A stretch of 64,000 nt of DNA from Urechis unicinctus (GCA_034190875.2 CM067343.1:59435534-59499533), one strand, 5' to 3'. Counted from the first letter of the stretch, positions 35,732 through 47,127 are shown. A program made the numbers and translations. Notes: a model not told the origin generated them from the letters alone.

Positions 35732-38218
35732 TCATCTGTTGCTGAATTGAACAAAGCATACCTTAATATTCAGTTCAATGTGCTCATCAGCACTAGACTT
35801 TGGGAGTCGAGAAAGGCTGTCCGCTAGAATCATCTCTTTGCCAGGTCTGTATTTTATCTCGTAGTCATAGCGTTGCAACCTCAACAGCATACGCTGCAGA
35901 CGGGCTGGGGCAGATGTGAGTGCTTTGGCTGAGATCATCTCCAGTGGACGGTGATCTGACTCGATGGTAAACGGTTTGCCGTACAAATATGTGTGAAAGC
36001 GTTCTGCTCCAAATACACATGCAAGTAGCTCTCTTTCTATGTTTGCGTACCGCTTTTCGGTGTCAGACAAACTTTTTGAGGCAAACGAGATTGGGTGACC
36101 ATCTTGAATGAGTGCGGCGCCGAGGGCTTCTTGACTCGCATCAACTTGCAATACAGCTGGCTTGGTTGGATCAAAGTATGAGAGCAATCCAGCTCTACTA
36201 ATGAGCTGTTTGAGTTGGCTGAAAACTGCTTGATGCTCTGGATGCCACTGGAATTCAGAGTCCTTCTGTAGTAGCTGTCTCAATGGTCCTGTAACGTTAC
36301 TCAGCTTAGGGATATACGGAGCAAGGTATGTGACCATTCCAAGGAATGACTGGAGTTCTGAGACGTTTGCTGGGGGCTTCAGGTCGATGATAGCCTGCAC
36401 TTTGCTTGGATCAGGCTTGACCCCTGACTCCCCGTAGATGTTGCCGAAGAAGCATACTTCGTCTTGGTTGATTTTACATTTCTCTGCATTGAAGACAAGA
36501 CCACATTTGCGAGCACGTTCCATCAACTGATGGAGATTGCGGTTGTGATCAGCTTGGTCAACACCGAACACAGTGATGTCATCTGCAATGGATATGACGC
36601 CAGGCAGTCCATCGAGTATCTGATCCATTGCCTTTTGGAAAACGTCTTGGCTAGTTTTCAAGCCAAATGGGAGCCTTTGGAAACAGAACCTTCCAAATGG
36701 ACTGTTGAACGTAGTGAGGTGTTGACTGGCATCATCTAACTGCACGCTCCAATAGCCGGACTTGGCATCCAGTTTGCTAAACACTTTGGCGCCCTTGAGT
36801 CTGTGTGTGACCTCTTCAAGTGTGGGGGTGCGGTGCTGACCCCTCTTTAGCGCCTTATTGATGTCTTTCGGATCCAAACAAATGCGGAGAGACCCGTTTG
36901 GTTTTTGAACATATGTTATGCTCGAGACCCAGTCTGTAGGTTCACTCACTGGGCGGATGACATCTAGGTCCAGCATTCTGTCAAGCTCAGAGCGGATTTG
37001 AGATTGGAGCTGGATTGGAGCTCTTCTTGGCGCATGGATTACAGGACAAGCATCCTCCTTGAGGATTAGTGAATGCTCTCCTTTGAATTTACCCAAGCCT
37101 GTGAATCGGTCAGGGTACATGGACTTGACGTCACTCAGCTTTCTAAGGTTTGCAGTGTCAGTCTGGAGAGATATGGTACAGTTCATGGTCACCAGACTGA
37201 GAGCTTCGCAAGTTTCCAATCCAAAAATTACAGGACCTGGTGTGTCAGTTACATAAAATTTTGTTGCTTGCCACTGGCTGTCCGCGTAACGACACGGGAT
37301 GGTAAGTGTACCGTACTGACGAATCGGAGTGCCATTGTATGCAGTGAGTTTGGCGTCACTTTTAACTAAGGTTGTTGGCAGTCCATCTTCATTTACATGC
37401 GATGGGTATATATTGCGGAACGTTCGCAGAGGCAGGATATTCCCTTGAGCACCTGTATCCACTTTACCTCGTAGATTTGTCTTCTTGTTGGGGTATGCCT
37501 CAATGCACAAGATTGCAAATGCTTTGTCCCGGCTTACTGTTGAAATGGAGAGAGTGTCGAATGTGCACTGTTCAAACTGTGGGTCATCCTGATTCTCAAC
37601 ACAAACAGAGTGTACATCAGGCTTCTGCTTCTGTTTGTTATACTTTGAAGTACTGTACTTTATTGAGCCACTGCGATGTCCTTGCGTAGAACTGTGTGCA
37701 GCAGTACTGCGACAAACTTTTCCCCAATGACCAACTTTTAAGCATTTATTGCATTTCTGGTCGCGAGCGGGACATTCCTCCCGACGGTGTCTAGTCCCAC
37801 CACAAAAGTGGCATGTGTTCCTTGAGGTCGATTCAGCATGTGGAATCGGTCCTTTCCTTTGGTTGTTTCGCTTTTGATGGATGCTATCCACCTTCGTAGC
37901 CTGCCCAAACTGATTGAGTTGTTGTTGTGTGGCCTCGTATGTTCGAGCACAGTCAAGAACTTTGTCAAGTGTCAACTTCTCGGGATCGTGGTCTAGTAGC
38001 TTTTTACGAACGGGGTTGTGCACAGTGCCAATAATGATTTGGTCGATCAGCATGTCCTCGAGAGCAGCCTCGAATTTACACTTCCGTGCTTGCACCTTAA
38101 GACGAGTTGTAAAGGTGTCAATGGGCTCAGCTGACTGTTGACAAATGTCGCGAAATTGAAAACGGGCAAGTCTATAGTTAGCCGTGGGCTCAAAATAGTC
38201 TTGGAATGCCTGCCACAC
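35732..38218 (-). CDS. Gypsy gag-pol polyprotein (nucleocapsid, protease, RT, RNase H)
   Basis: 828 codons without a break. Residues ~136-169 form two zinc-knuckle-type CCHC motifs (CHFCGGTRHRREEC, CNKCLKVGHWGKVC). The protease motif VDTGAQGN is at ~253-260. RT contains LDAKSGYWSVQLDD and the active site SIADDITVFG (IADD variant). RNase H follows (LQVDASQEALGAAL), then KPFTIESDHRPLE. It ends at a TGA that separates it from an otherwise in-frame integrase. The gag start lies upstream in another frame. Confidence 0.95.
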   Translation of the reverse strand: MWQAFQDYFEPTANYRLARFQFRDICQQSAEPIDTFTTRLKVQARKCKFEAALEDMLIDQIIIGTVHNPVRKKLLDHDPEKLTLDKVLDCARTYEATQQQLNQFGQATKVDSIHQKRNNQRKGPIPHAESTSRNTCHFCGGTRHRREECPARDQKCNKCLKVGHWGKVCRSTAAHSSTQGHRSGSIKYSTSKYNKQKQKPDVHSVCVENQDDPQFEQCTFDTLSISTVSRDKAFAILCIEAYPNKKTNLRGKVDTGAQGNILPLRTFRNIYPSHVNEDGLPTTLVKSDAKLTAYNGTPIRQYGTLTIPCRYADSQWQATKFYVTDTPGPVIFGLETCEALSLVTMNCTISLQTDTANLRKLSDVKSMYPDRFTGLGKFKGEHSLILKEDACPVIHAPRRAPIQLQSQIRSELDRMLDLDVIRPVSEPTDWVSSITYVQKPNGSLRICLDPKDINKALKRGQHRTPTLEEVTHRLKGAKVFSKLDAKSGYWSVQLDDASQHLTTFNSPFGRFCFQRLPFGLKTSQDVFQKAMDQILDGLPGVISIADDITVFGVDQADHNRNLHQLMERARKCGLVFNAEKCKINQDEVCFFGNIYGESGVKPDPSKVQAIIDLKPPANVSELQSFLGMVTYLAPYIPKLSNVTGPLRQLLQKDSEFQWHPEHQAVFSQLKQLISRAGLLSYFDPTKPAVLQVDASQEALGAALIQDGHPISFASKSLSDTEKRYANIERELLACVFGAERFHTYLYGKPFTIESDHRPLEMISAKALTSAPARLQRMLLRLQRYDYEIKYRPGKEMILADSLSRLPKSSADEHIELNIKVCFVQFSNR

Positions 38219-38219
38219 T

Positions 38220-38609
38220 GACTCTGGCTGGCGTTTTCTTCTGCTCTACTGTCAGATGAGACCAGTTGTCGTAGACTTCTAAAGCATTGGGACCCAACCA
38301 CAGTAGGATGTAGTTAACAATTTCGTGACCTGTTTTGTTACTGTACGTAGGAGTCGACAACAACAGTTCACAATAACGCTTGAATGAGCGAAACTGATGA
38401 GGCAAATCGTCACTGTCCTAGTTGAATGAGGGCAACTTGATACCGGCTAGATCGTTTGAGTGCACGTACTGCACGCTTGCTGCTGGGTTTGTAGCTCCGG
38501 TCATAACGGTAACATGAATTTGTCTACTGACGTCTTGTAGGGCTACTGGGTTTGATTCCGACATGATTTGGCGGGCGATAAACTGCACACTGTCACTGAC
38601 GCGATGCAA
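38220..38609 (-). pseudogene. Gypsy gag 5' part, frameshifted
   Basis: Minus-strand pieces 38418-38609 (ending KLPSFN then TAG) and 38230-38405 (DDLPHQFRSFKRYCE..) are one gag region split by a stop, with a frameshift near 38220 into the long pol frame. Confidence 0.75.
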
Positions 38610-38886
38610 TTATTTACCACAACGTCCAACACGATCACTAGACCTGATATTGTCACATGTAGAAGCTTACTTGCGATTTGCACTTTGCGCTCGTTTTGTT
38701 GCTCGACATTCCAACACCACAGTCACACAATCCGTCGCCGACCATGTGCGTTTGAGCGGGGTCGTTGAGGAGGTGAATTGCTCGGTTCACTGAAATCCGG
38801 TGTCACTGACCTCAAGACGACAGTCGTTTCCACTGCTGACTAGCGGAAGATAAAAACACTGTTTTTAATCACTATGGGTCGTTTTA

Positions 38887-38906
38887 GATCTCACTTGCTG
38901 CCACCA
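38887..38906 (-). promoter_or_regulatory. Gypsy primer-binding site
   Basis: TGGTGGCAGCAAGTGAGATC on the minus strand begins directly after the 5' LTR. This is the expected position and TGG start for a tRNA primer site; I did not assign the tRNA. Confidence 0.75.
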
Positions 38907-39055
38907 TGTTATGTTATGTCCAAATAACTATATTGAGAAACACACACACGAGGACGACACCATGTAGACCGGAACAGAACTGTCTTTATTCTTAACCACC
39001 ATCCAACACATGAAGTGCACGTTATGATTTTTAGTGAGGGCTTCATAATGCAACA
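38907..39055 (-). repeat. 5' LTR of the Gypsy element
   Basis: Near-identical partner of 34040-34188, followed by the CCTAC duplication at 39056-39060. At 149 bp it is short for a Gypsy LTR. Confidence 0.95.
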
Positions 39056-39654
39056 CCTACCAGCGGTAAGCTAGAAAACTGAAACAGTGGAGTTCTGCAT
39101 ATCGGTCAAACATTTTGATTACCGAATGGGCGATTCTAATCTAAATGAGGTGTCAGAAAAACGGGATTGAGGTGCAATATTTGATCAGTCATTCAAACAT
39201 AGCAAACAATGCTGAGCAGCCGTTAAGGCAAACAGGGTTCTCGGGACGATCAGACGATGGTTCACTAGTTTACAATGCACTTGGTAGGCCTACGTTTGAA
39301 AATTCGATTCAGGCGTAGTAACCCTACCTTCAATGTGACATAGACATACTGAAAATAGTTCACAATTGAGCTACTAAGCTTATAACCGGTATGCATGGTT
39401 TAAGTTACGAACAAAGATTGCGCTTGTTAGGTGACATCTCTTAAAACACGACGTCCCCGTGGGGATCACATACTGGTTTACAGCATGTTCGGAGGATTAC
39501 ATGACATCAGTGTTGATTTATGTTTTCTCCTTTCCGGTATTGAGGAATCAACACTCCGAGGCCATGCGTCAATGCTCCGCGGTCATGCTCAATATTCCGA
39601 GGTCACGCGTCAATACTCAAAGGTCATGCGTTAATATTTCGAGGTCATGCGACA

Positions 39655-40140
39655 CAAATCCACGGTCATGCGTCAATACACATCGACTGCCATACAGCCC
39701 TACACACCGGCTGCCATACAGCCCTACACATCGACTGCCATACACCCCTACACATCGACTGCCATACAGCCCTACACATCGACTGCCATACACCCCTACA
39801 CATCGACCACCATCCGGCCCTACACATCGACTACCATACAGCCCTACACATCGACTTCCATCCGGCTCTACACATCACTGATTACACAGCCCTAACTATT
39901 ACTAACCACCCACCTCTACACATCACTCATCATCCAGCTCGCACATCACTCATCATTCAGCCCTATACATCACTCATCACACAGCCTTATACATCACTCA
40001 TCACACAGCCCTATATATCACTCATCGCATAGCGCTACAGATCAATCATCACTCATCAGTCCTACACCTGTACGCATCACTTATCATCCAGCCCTACACA
40101 TCCCTCATCACACAGCCCTACGCATCATTCACCACACATC
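39655..40140 (+). repeat. 24-bp minisatellite array A
   Basis: Units of CTACACATCGACTGCCATACAGCC, passing at 39880 into CACTCATCACACAGCCCTATACAT. It shares the ACAGCCCTA core and 24-bp period with arrays at 41580-42190 and 46290-47115. Open frames follow from the period being a multiple of three. Confidence 0.88.
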
Positions 40141-40247
40141 GCTACATAGTCCATGTCAATCGTCAAGTATATGGCTCGTTCGTTGTCTACGATAGCTATA
40201 TATTTGGATGGCAGGGATGCCATGGTTCCCTTGATGACACCTACCTT

Positions 40248-40378
40248 ATACACAACCCGCATGTCCGCGAGGATGGAATAATCAAGCCAATGTGGCGCAC
40301 GAGTCGGAAGTAGGTCTTCATCAAAGGCTGGATGAGCCGCGCGATGAGGAAACGCCCCAGTCCAAAGCCATCTCTGTA
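40248..40378 (-). pseudogene. Possible caveolin-like exon relic
   Basis: The minus strand reads YRDGFGLGRFLIARLIQPLM then KTYFRLVRHIGLII. It resembles the middle caveolin exon (AAYREKGLGQYMASPLNWFF) in spacing, and its IQPLMK..F..LR block also recalls exon 3 of the 31.3-kb gene. A GT donor (AAG|GTAGGT) lies near 40250. No other exon is found next to it. It could be a decayed third caveolin or chance similarity. Confidence 0.35.
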
Positions 40379-40389
40379 GAGCTTTGTCA

Positions 40390-40590
40390 TGTGTACTCTT
40401 TAGGGCTGTTTCATGACGATTGTTTAGAGCGATTTCGTGAATGTTGTGAAGGACTGTGTTTTCAGTGATGTGCAGGGCTATGTCGTCAATGATATGTTGG
40501 GCTGTGTTATGAGTGATATCTATGTCATTAGTTGTTTTGGGTGTTATATTTCATGATTGCTGTGCAGGGCTTTGTCGTTAGTATTGTGTG
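40390..40590 (-). repeat. Inverted copy of the 24-bp array start (partner 46280-46530)
   Basis: Read on the minus strand, this block matches 46280-46530 on the plus strand closely (AACTAATGACATAGATATCA, AAATCGCTCTAAACAATCGT and more). It directly precedes the caveolin-like relic on that strand. Confidence 0.8.
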
Positions 40591-40599
40591 GGGCTGAGT

Positions 40600-41575
40600 T
40601 CCATCCCTCGATTCTGAGTTATCACTGGTCGTGCAAAGCCCCGCCCTAGGCTGGCCCTTCAGATCCAACTGCGTCATTCAGTGACTGGTTAGCAAGCTGT
40701 CAATTGAGGTTCAGCGTGACTGATAGTCCTCCTGAATCAACCAGAATCAAACTGAATATCTAGTAAAAAATTAACGAACTTAAGTTTTTAGACGAAACAC
40801 TTTATTAGTTCACACGCTGTCGATAAAAGTGCATGCATAATATTAACTCACAGTGGAATTTACTGCTTTTCATTCGCATCGCAAAAGGGTCACCATTTCG
40901 GAATCAAACTCATCAAATTGAGAAATATTGTAAGGGATTCATATGGATACATCATTCATGGAAATAATTATTCTGTTAGTATGATGTGATTATTCTCGTG
41001 TGTCGCAGTAATCAGTGATGCTGTTGACCCCTGGTTGACACCTGGTTGACCCCTGGTTGACCCCTGATTGACCCCTGTCCTGACACCTCATCATCTGCTG
41101 CATGTCACATTACGCATTATACTCACACTACCCGGCCAAACCCTGTCTCGAGATGTCCAGATGTTGCAGTTATTTCAACAATCACCATATTTTAGACAGC
41201 TAATTGATCAATTATTCCGGTATGCAATAAATGTAGAGGAGTTAAAATGTAAGCTAATCGTTTGCAATGTAAGAGCTAAGCGGAAAGGAGTTCTTGCAAT
41301 GCATTTTATATAAATGATGCCTAGTATTCAATGACGTTGTTTGGCCTATCGTTATGAACAAACTCATCAGCAGGTGGATAATGACCCAGTCTTAGCAGGC
41401 AGCTTACTGAAAGAAGGATTTATGACAGCCCATGCGGAGTCCCCTCAGCTAGTTCTTCCGCCTCATCTTGAACAATACCCAGCCCTACAGAGTACCCACG
41501 ACACAGACAAAGCGAGTATTATGACAGAGCCCTAGAGGATACCCATGATACCGCCTACAGAGTACTTGCAAGGTC
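40600..41575. other. No recognisable gene
   Basis: Short simple-sequence block at about 41030-41085 (repeated TTGACCCCTGG). No exon recognised; the small open frames have no domain. Confidence 0.5.
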
Positions 41576-41579
41576 TTTG

Positions 41580-42190
41580 TCGTGGTACTTTGCAGGATTG
41601 TGTCACAGCCCTACAGAGTACCTATGACACAGCCCTATAGAATACCGATGCTACAACCCTACAGAGAACCCATGACATAACCCTGCTGAGCACCCATGAC
41701 ACAGCACTACATAGTACCCATGGCACAGCCAGACCGATTACACCTGACACAGCCCAACAGAGTATCCTTGACACAGACCTACATAGTACCCATGGCACAA
41801 CCCAACAGAGAACCCATGACATAACCCTGCTGAGTACCTATGACACAGCCCTACAGAGTACCCATGACACAGACACGACGAGTACCGTGATACAGCCCTA
41901 CTGAATACAGATGACATAACCCTATAGAATACCTACGACACAACCCTACAGGGTGCCCTTGACACAATTCTGCAGAGTATCCATGACACAGAGCTAGCGA
42001 GTACCATGACACAACCCTACAGAGTACCCATGGTATAACCCTGCTGAGTACCGATGACACAACCCTACAGAGTACTCATGACACAACTCTGCAGAGTACA
42101 CATAACACAGACCTAGCGAGTACCATCGACATCGCCCTACAGAGTACCCATGATAAAGCCCTACAGAGTACTTAGGGCACAGCCCTACGC
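41580..42190 (+). repeat. 24-bp minisatellite array B
   Basis: Units of ACAGAGTACCCATGACACAGCCCT with substitutions and one-base slips. Related to arrays A and C. Confidence 0.88.
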
Positions 42191-42881
42191 AGTGGGGGGG
42201 GGAGTAAAGGAAACGAGGCAATATGATCAAAGAGTTTGGCATAGCGTCTCTTAAAACCACGTGGAATGCTGTTTTTATTTTGGAGCTGTAGTCGCCTCGA
42301 ACAATAAGATAACTCAAAGACGTTGGATCAACAGTTCCATGTACTTTTGTTGATTTCATGGTATCGTCGTCTGATGTCGGGGGTGTCTTTCGAGCAATTT
42401 CATAATCGTCACGCAGCTTAGCGTAGCTATAAACTCTTCGCTCGAAACCTTCACACCCCCTGACATGCCAAAAATGTTAATGTCGACCCCTGGTCAGTTC
42501 CCTCGCTTCAGACATTTATTGACAATCTAAAACCATCCGCGGTGCGAACATAGGGCATGAAAGATCGAGGATAGTAAACTGCGCGGACGCTGTTAAAGGC
42601 AAACTGTTTATCATAATTTATCAAGGTGACATTTATTTAGTACTTGCTATTTTCACTATTCATAAACCTATTGTGCGACGTGTTTTTGGCAGTGGCAAGG
42701 CTCTGTGAAAAGACATTTTTCCCGCTCTCAACAATCGCAGTGACGTCAGTCCAGTATTCCCGTGTGCTTTTGTTTGTGTCACGGTAGCTCCACCTTACGA
42801 TTGCAGTGTATTATAATTAGGGAAGCGATCACCACAGAGTTACTCGAAGTGAGACCTCTAAGCGTATCTATGAACTCTTTA

Positions 42882-43163
42882 CCCGGGGGGGGGGCACTTG
42901 GCCTTATTCTGGATAGGGGTGTGCCGCGGGACCTCGAAAACCCGTACCCGTCGTACAAGGTCAAAATGGCCAAAAACATACCCCGTCGTACAAGGTATTA
43001 TGCAAATGTATAACCCGTCGTACAGATTGAAGCTGAAAAACATACCCCATCGTACAAGTATGAGGTCAAAAAACCAGTCGTACAAGTCGAGAGGCCGAAA
43101 AAGCATACCCCGTCGCGCGGCACATATATACTACCTCTATACACTTAAGTGCCCCCCCCCGGG
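42882..43163 (+). mobile_element. MITE, 282 bp, G-rich TIR, 8-bp target duplication
   Basis: Ends are inverted (CCCGGGGGGGGGGCACTT / AAGTGCCCCCCCCCCGGG) and flanked by ACTCTTTA at 42874-42881 and 43164-43171. The interior consists of CCCGTCGTACAAGGT-type units about 40 bp apart. No coding. An 8-bp duplication suits a hAT- or Mutator-mobilised MITE. Relatives lie in calpain intron 1. Confidence 0.9.
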
Positions 43164-43475
43164 ACTCTTTACCATCATTTGGTGTGGTGTTTGCTACCAA
43201 TACACACACACGCTGTCTTCAGTCTTGAACGAGCCACTTCAGACAAGCAACTCTAAAACTAAACCTGTAATACTGTCACATCTTACCGCTCACCAGGCAA
43301 GTCTTCTATTGATATTATCATATTGCCGTCTTTTTCCTTGAGTAGTGTTTGTTCACTCGACACAGAGGCCCCATACAACTTACAACCGATTCTGACTTAC
43401 TTCCTGCTTCATGCGCGCGACCAGTTGAACGACTCACTCCACCGAGATCAGACCGTTCTAGGCTAGTGGTCAGGT

Positions 43476-44514
43476 ATGGACGCTGAAACGGATCCCTTAA
43501 TACCACGTGACAATTCCCCGGACGTTGGGTGTGAGCGTGATGGCTCCGCGTCACCTGGAATGTTTGAGTTATCAGACCCAATAAAGGTTGGCAATATGTA
43601 AAGCAGCACTTTAAAGGGCAATTAAAGGTAGGATACTACTTCCTGAATAGGTGGACTTATCTAAGCTATGAGTATATTTTGAGTGTGTATGTATGTTAAA
43701 TGCTATATGTAAAATGCTTATTGCGTCTTTAAACGAGTGTAATAACTACTGTGAAATATTTGTTTCAATAGGTGGATTATGATTCTATATTTAACGAACC
43801 TGTATTCTACAAGGAGACTGACCTGGGAAAGCATGTGTCTCAACCCCTCAACGCATTATTCCGTGCCATCTTCAACATAACCCGGGTTAGATAGCGAAGG
43901 TTCTATTCAGGCCCCCTAGAGATAACGCTCATAGTTTAGTGCAAATAGCAAAGAACTAAAATTGTATATGTGTGTATTTACGATTGCAGGTTTATCATAT
44001 ATAATTAATCATTGTGGTTTACATTGTTCTATATTTTTTTAACAATTAATTGCGAATTCATTTAACAATTCTAATATATATCCACTAATATCGTAAATTT
44101 ATCCACATTTATAGAACTGGTTGTAAACGAGGTGCTGTCCATAGCTCAAGTGTGCGAGCTTTACACATAATGTTTGTTTATTATCGTTTTTGTTTGTAAC
44201 AGACCGTGATCTACTACTCTTTCGTCGCCATATTTGGGATCTTTCTCTCTTTCTTCTGGGCATTGTTCTTCGGTGTCTACACCTTTTTCCTTATGTGGCT
44301 GGTACGCCCTTCCCTAAAGCTGCTGTTTCAGTGGCTGTCCCTCGGTATGGCAGTCATCAGCCCATTTTTCAGGATGTTCCTCGACCCTTTCTTTCAGAGC
44401 GCGGGTTTGGCACTTTCATCCATCCAGGGAAAGTTTCGTCTCTCGGTTCTGGGTTTAGGACGGCTGGTTCGACATTCCAAGATGTCTGCGGGGCGCGAAA
44501 TTGAAACAGTCTAA
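43476..44514 (+). CDS. Caveolin, three exons, complete (second paralogue)
   Basis: Exons 43476-43586 (start MDAETDPLIPRDNS), 43772-43885 and 44203-44514 (stop TAA), GT-AG, all phase 0, giving 178 residues. Exon 2 reads VDYDSIFNEPVFYKETDLG. Exon 3 has the hairpin (IFLSFFWALFFGVYTFFLMW), DPFFQSAGLALSSIQ and the tail KFRLSVLGLG, which it shares with the 31.3-kb gene. Identical phases and the 38-codon exon 2 show that the two arose by duplication. It faces away from its sister, with a Gypsy element and satellites between them. Confidence 0.92.
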
Positions 44515-44927
44515 GAGCAGCTGTCCTGGGAGGTCCCATGATACCTAAAACTGTCTTGCATTCGACGTTTTGTATTCCGTGTCTTATGAAGTGCTGTGAA
44601 GCAGCATCTGTCAACCAATACCCTCAATTAATACACACACTGGACAATTATCATTATCATCCAATGAGTCACGAATTTATCTACTCATATTCCGTTACCC
44701 TATTCCTTGACCCCTGGGAAACATAAATGGATCACTATGTTATGAATATTTTCATATATCTATTATCATACGAAAATAAATTTTATCATTCCAACATTGG
44801 GTTGATTTCTCTTGATCAATTTCGTCAAACGATATCAACTAATAACTCAGTCGAAGCATTAGAGGGTAATACATGAATACCAGCACATAACCCGAATTTG
44901 AGGTTGGGGAGATGGCGATTGGAGGAT

Positions 44928-45040
44928 ATACAAATTGATGAAGTTCACAGTATTGTTGTCTGTAATCGCCATGGTAAGTATTAACGCCCACTTATGGCAA
45001 ATAAACCCATCAAGTAATAGAAGATGAAGAACTCTGCTGA
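44928..45040 (+). repeat. Direct repeat copy 1 (partner 47128-47240)
   Basis: Shared blocks ATATACAAATTGA, GTAAGTATTAACGCCCACT and CAATAGAAGATGAAGAAC recur in the same orientation 2.2 kb downstream. Copies 1 and 2 bracket the 45.1-46.3 kb inverted-repeat arm and array C. Confidence 0.8.
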
Positions 45041-45123
45041 CCACCTGTCACAGAACAATTTCTCATTTCACACATTTCTAAACGTCACTTATTTGTGACA
45101 GTTGGAAATACTTTCAACAAACA

Positions 45124-46275
45124 TCTGCATAATATTTCAAAGTGCAAAGGAATGGGAAGAAATCCTCTGTACGGTCTGAAAGTCCTCATCTGTTCAGTGT
45201 CAAGACTGCTCCAAAATTGTCGTCAGTTGTCAACTAGGAAGGCCCTAAATTTTATTCGTTGTTCTTTTAATATCCGTTTAGCTCATAGCGTCAGTAATCA
45301 TAGAGACTAAGGTTAGATTGGATAATGGACATCTTATCATGCAGGCGAATGATCAAAGTTATATTTAATTGGTCAAGCCTTAGTTGGGCTATATGGGATA
45401 CATACATAAACGACGCTCACTCTGTCAATCCTATTTAACTCGTCAACTGACTGGTTAACGCACAAACTAGTAGTTGGTGCTTATGTATCATTGTACATGT
45501 CAGGGTTGAGCCTTATGCCTTTAAATGCCAACCATAATATCTTGGTCTTTTATGTTAGAGTCATCAAACCATTATGATAAAAAATCTTTATGATACTTAG
45601 CAATAAAATGATTTTCTCTTTTTGTCCGTGCGGTTCATGATGATGTTGATGCACTGCATATCGATTCTTGAAAGTTCCAACTGTATCCAGTTGATGGCTA
45701 AAAACTGAAGTGAGCGTTTATACGAAATGAAATGTATCACCATTCATATAACATGACGACTGCATGTACTTATTATATAGGCAGTCATAGACTTAATATA
45801 TTTTAGTTGCTAGGAAAGAGGAGCGTTTAAAGATTCGATTGCTTTTGAAATAATGTTTCGCCTTCTTCCTGTCGGGGACCAAATCTTTATCATAGCCAGG
45901 ACAGCTTGTTCAGGTCTATTATGCGGCTGCTACCGAACCAGGCGTCCAGTGCAGTTACAAAAGATAATGGAAAACCAACACTGTATACCAAAAGGATAGA
46001 TGGAAATGTGATTCGGTCGGTAAACCTCTCATTTCGGCTATTTATTATTTGCCGAATATTTGATGAAGTTAGCCTGCTGCTGAAGCAAAACGTTGCTTAA
46101 ATGTCACCAAAACGTTTAAATAATTTTTCCTGTTGTAGACCAATTGATTTCATGTGGTTGTCATGGGCGTCGACAGCGGCCTACTAAAGTGTAACCCTGA
46201 TAATATCAAACAGACTGGTCCGTGTGAAATATGTTTTAAGCGCCTTTTTGAGCATAGTTAGTGTTTGGGCATGAG
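45124..46275 (+). repeat. Left arm of a >=1.15-kb inverted repeat
   Basis: Matches 62825-64000 in reverse complement along its whole length, with scattered substitutions and small indels. Inner edges are near 46275 and 62825; the right arm runs off the window. A 65-codon open frame (45906-46100) is kept in both arms but shows no domain I know. Confidence 0.9.
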
Positions 46276-46289
46276 AGCAATAATCAAAT

Positions 46290-47115
46290 ATAACACCCAC
46301 AACACAGCCCTAAACAACTAATGACATCACTCATAACACAGCCCTTAACCACTGACGATATAGATATCATTCATAACACAGCCCTAAACAACTAATGACA
46401 TAGATATCATTCATAACACAGCCCAGCATATCATTGACGACATAGCCTTACCCATCACTCAAAACACAGTCCTACACATCATTCACGAAATCGCTCTAAA
46501 CAATCGTCATGACACAGCTCTACAGAGTACACATGACACAGTACTGCAGAGTACACATGACACAGCTCTACGGAGTACCCATTACACAGCCCTACAGCAA
46601 ACCGATGACATAACCCAGAGTAACCAAGACACTACTGAATACCCATGACATAGCCCTACAGATTATCCCTGACACAGACCTAGCAAGTACCATGACACAG
46701 CCATGCACAGTACCCTTGGCCCAGCCCTGCACAGTACCCATGACACAACCCCACAGATGATACATGACATTGCCCTGCAGAATACACATGACATAACCCT
46801 ACAGAGTACCCATGACACAATCCTAGAGAGTACCATGACACAACCCTACAGGGTACCTTTAACACAGCCTTACAGAGTACCCATGACACAGGCCTACAGA
46901 ATACAGATGAGACAACCCCGCAGAGTACCCATGACAAAGCCCTGCAGATTACCTATGACAGAGACCTAGCAAGTATCATGATACAGCCCTACAGAGTACA
47001 CTTGGCACAACCCTGTAGAGTATCCTTAAAACAGCCGTACATGTTACCCGTGACACAACCCTACAGAGTTCCCATGATATAACCCTGCAGAGTAACCATG
47101 ACAAAGCCTTACTTT
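46290..47115 (+). repeat. 24-bp minisatellite array C
   Basis: Units of ACAGAGTACCCATGACACAGCCCT and variants, like array B, beginning with the block inverted at 40390-40590. It lies between the left inverted-repeat arm and the Polinton genes. Confidence 0.88.
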
Positions 47116-47127
47116 TATTCTTTCAAT

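Larger units (their letters stand above)
34040..39055 (-). mobile_element. Gypsy-class LTR retrotransposon, nearly complete
   Basis: Two 149-bp LTRs (34040-34188 and 38907-39055), TG..CA ended and near identical, are flanked by a perfect 5-bp target duplication CCTAC (34035-34039, 39056-39060). Order on the minus strand: 5' LTR, primer site, gag, protease, RT, RNase H, integrase, polypurine tract, 3' LTR. Breaks: frameshifts and a stop in gag, one in-frame TGA between RNase H and integrase, and a frameshift after integrase. It is young but disabled. Confidence 0.96.

Noticed and set aside
36464-38801. Plus-strand open frames across the Gypsy region
   Set aside because: Antisense shadows of gag-pol on the minus strand.
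39459-40140. Regularly spaced short repeats considered as a CRISPR array or a repeat protein
   Set aside because: Eukaryotic context; units are contiguous without unique spacers, and the open frame is due to a 24-bp period.
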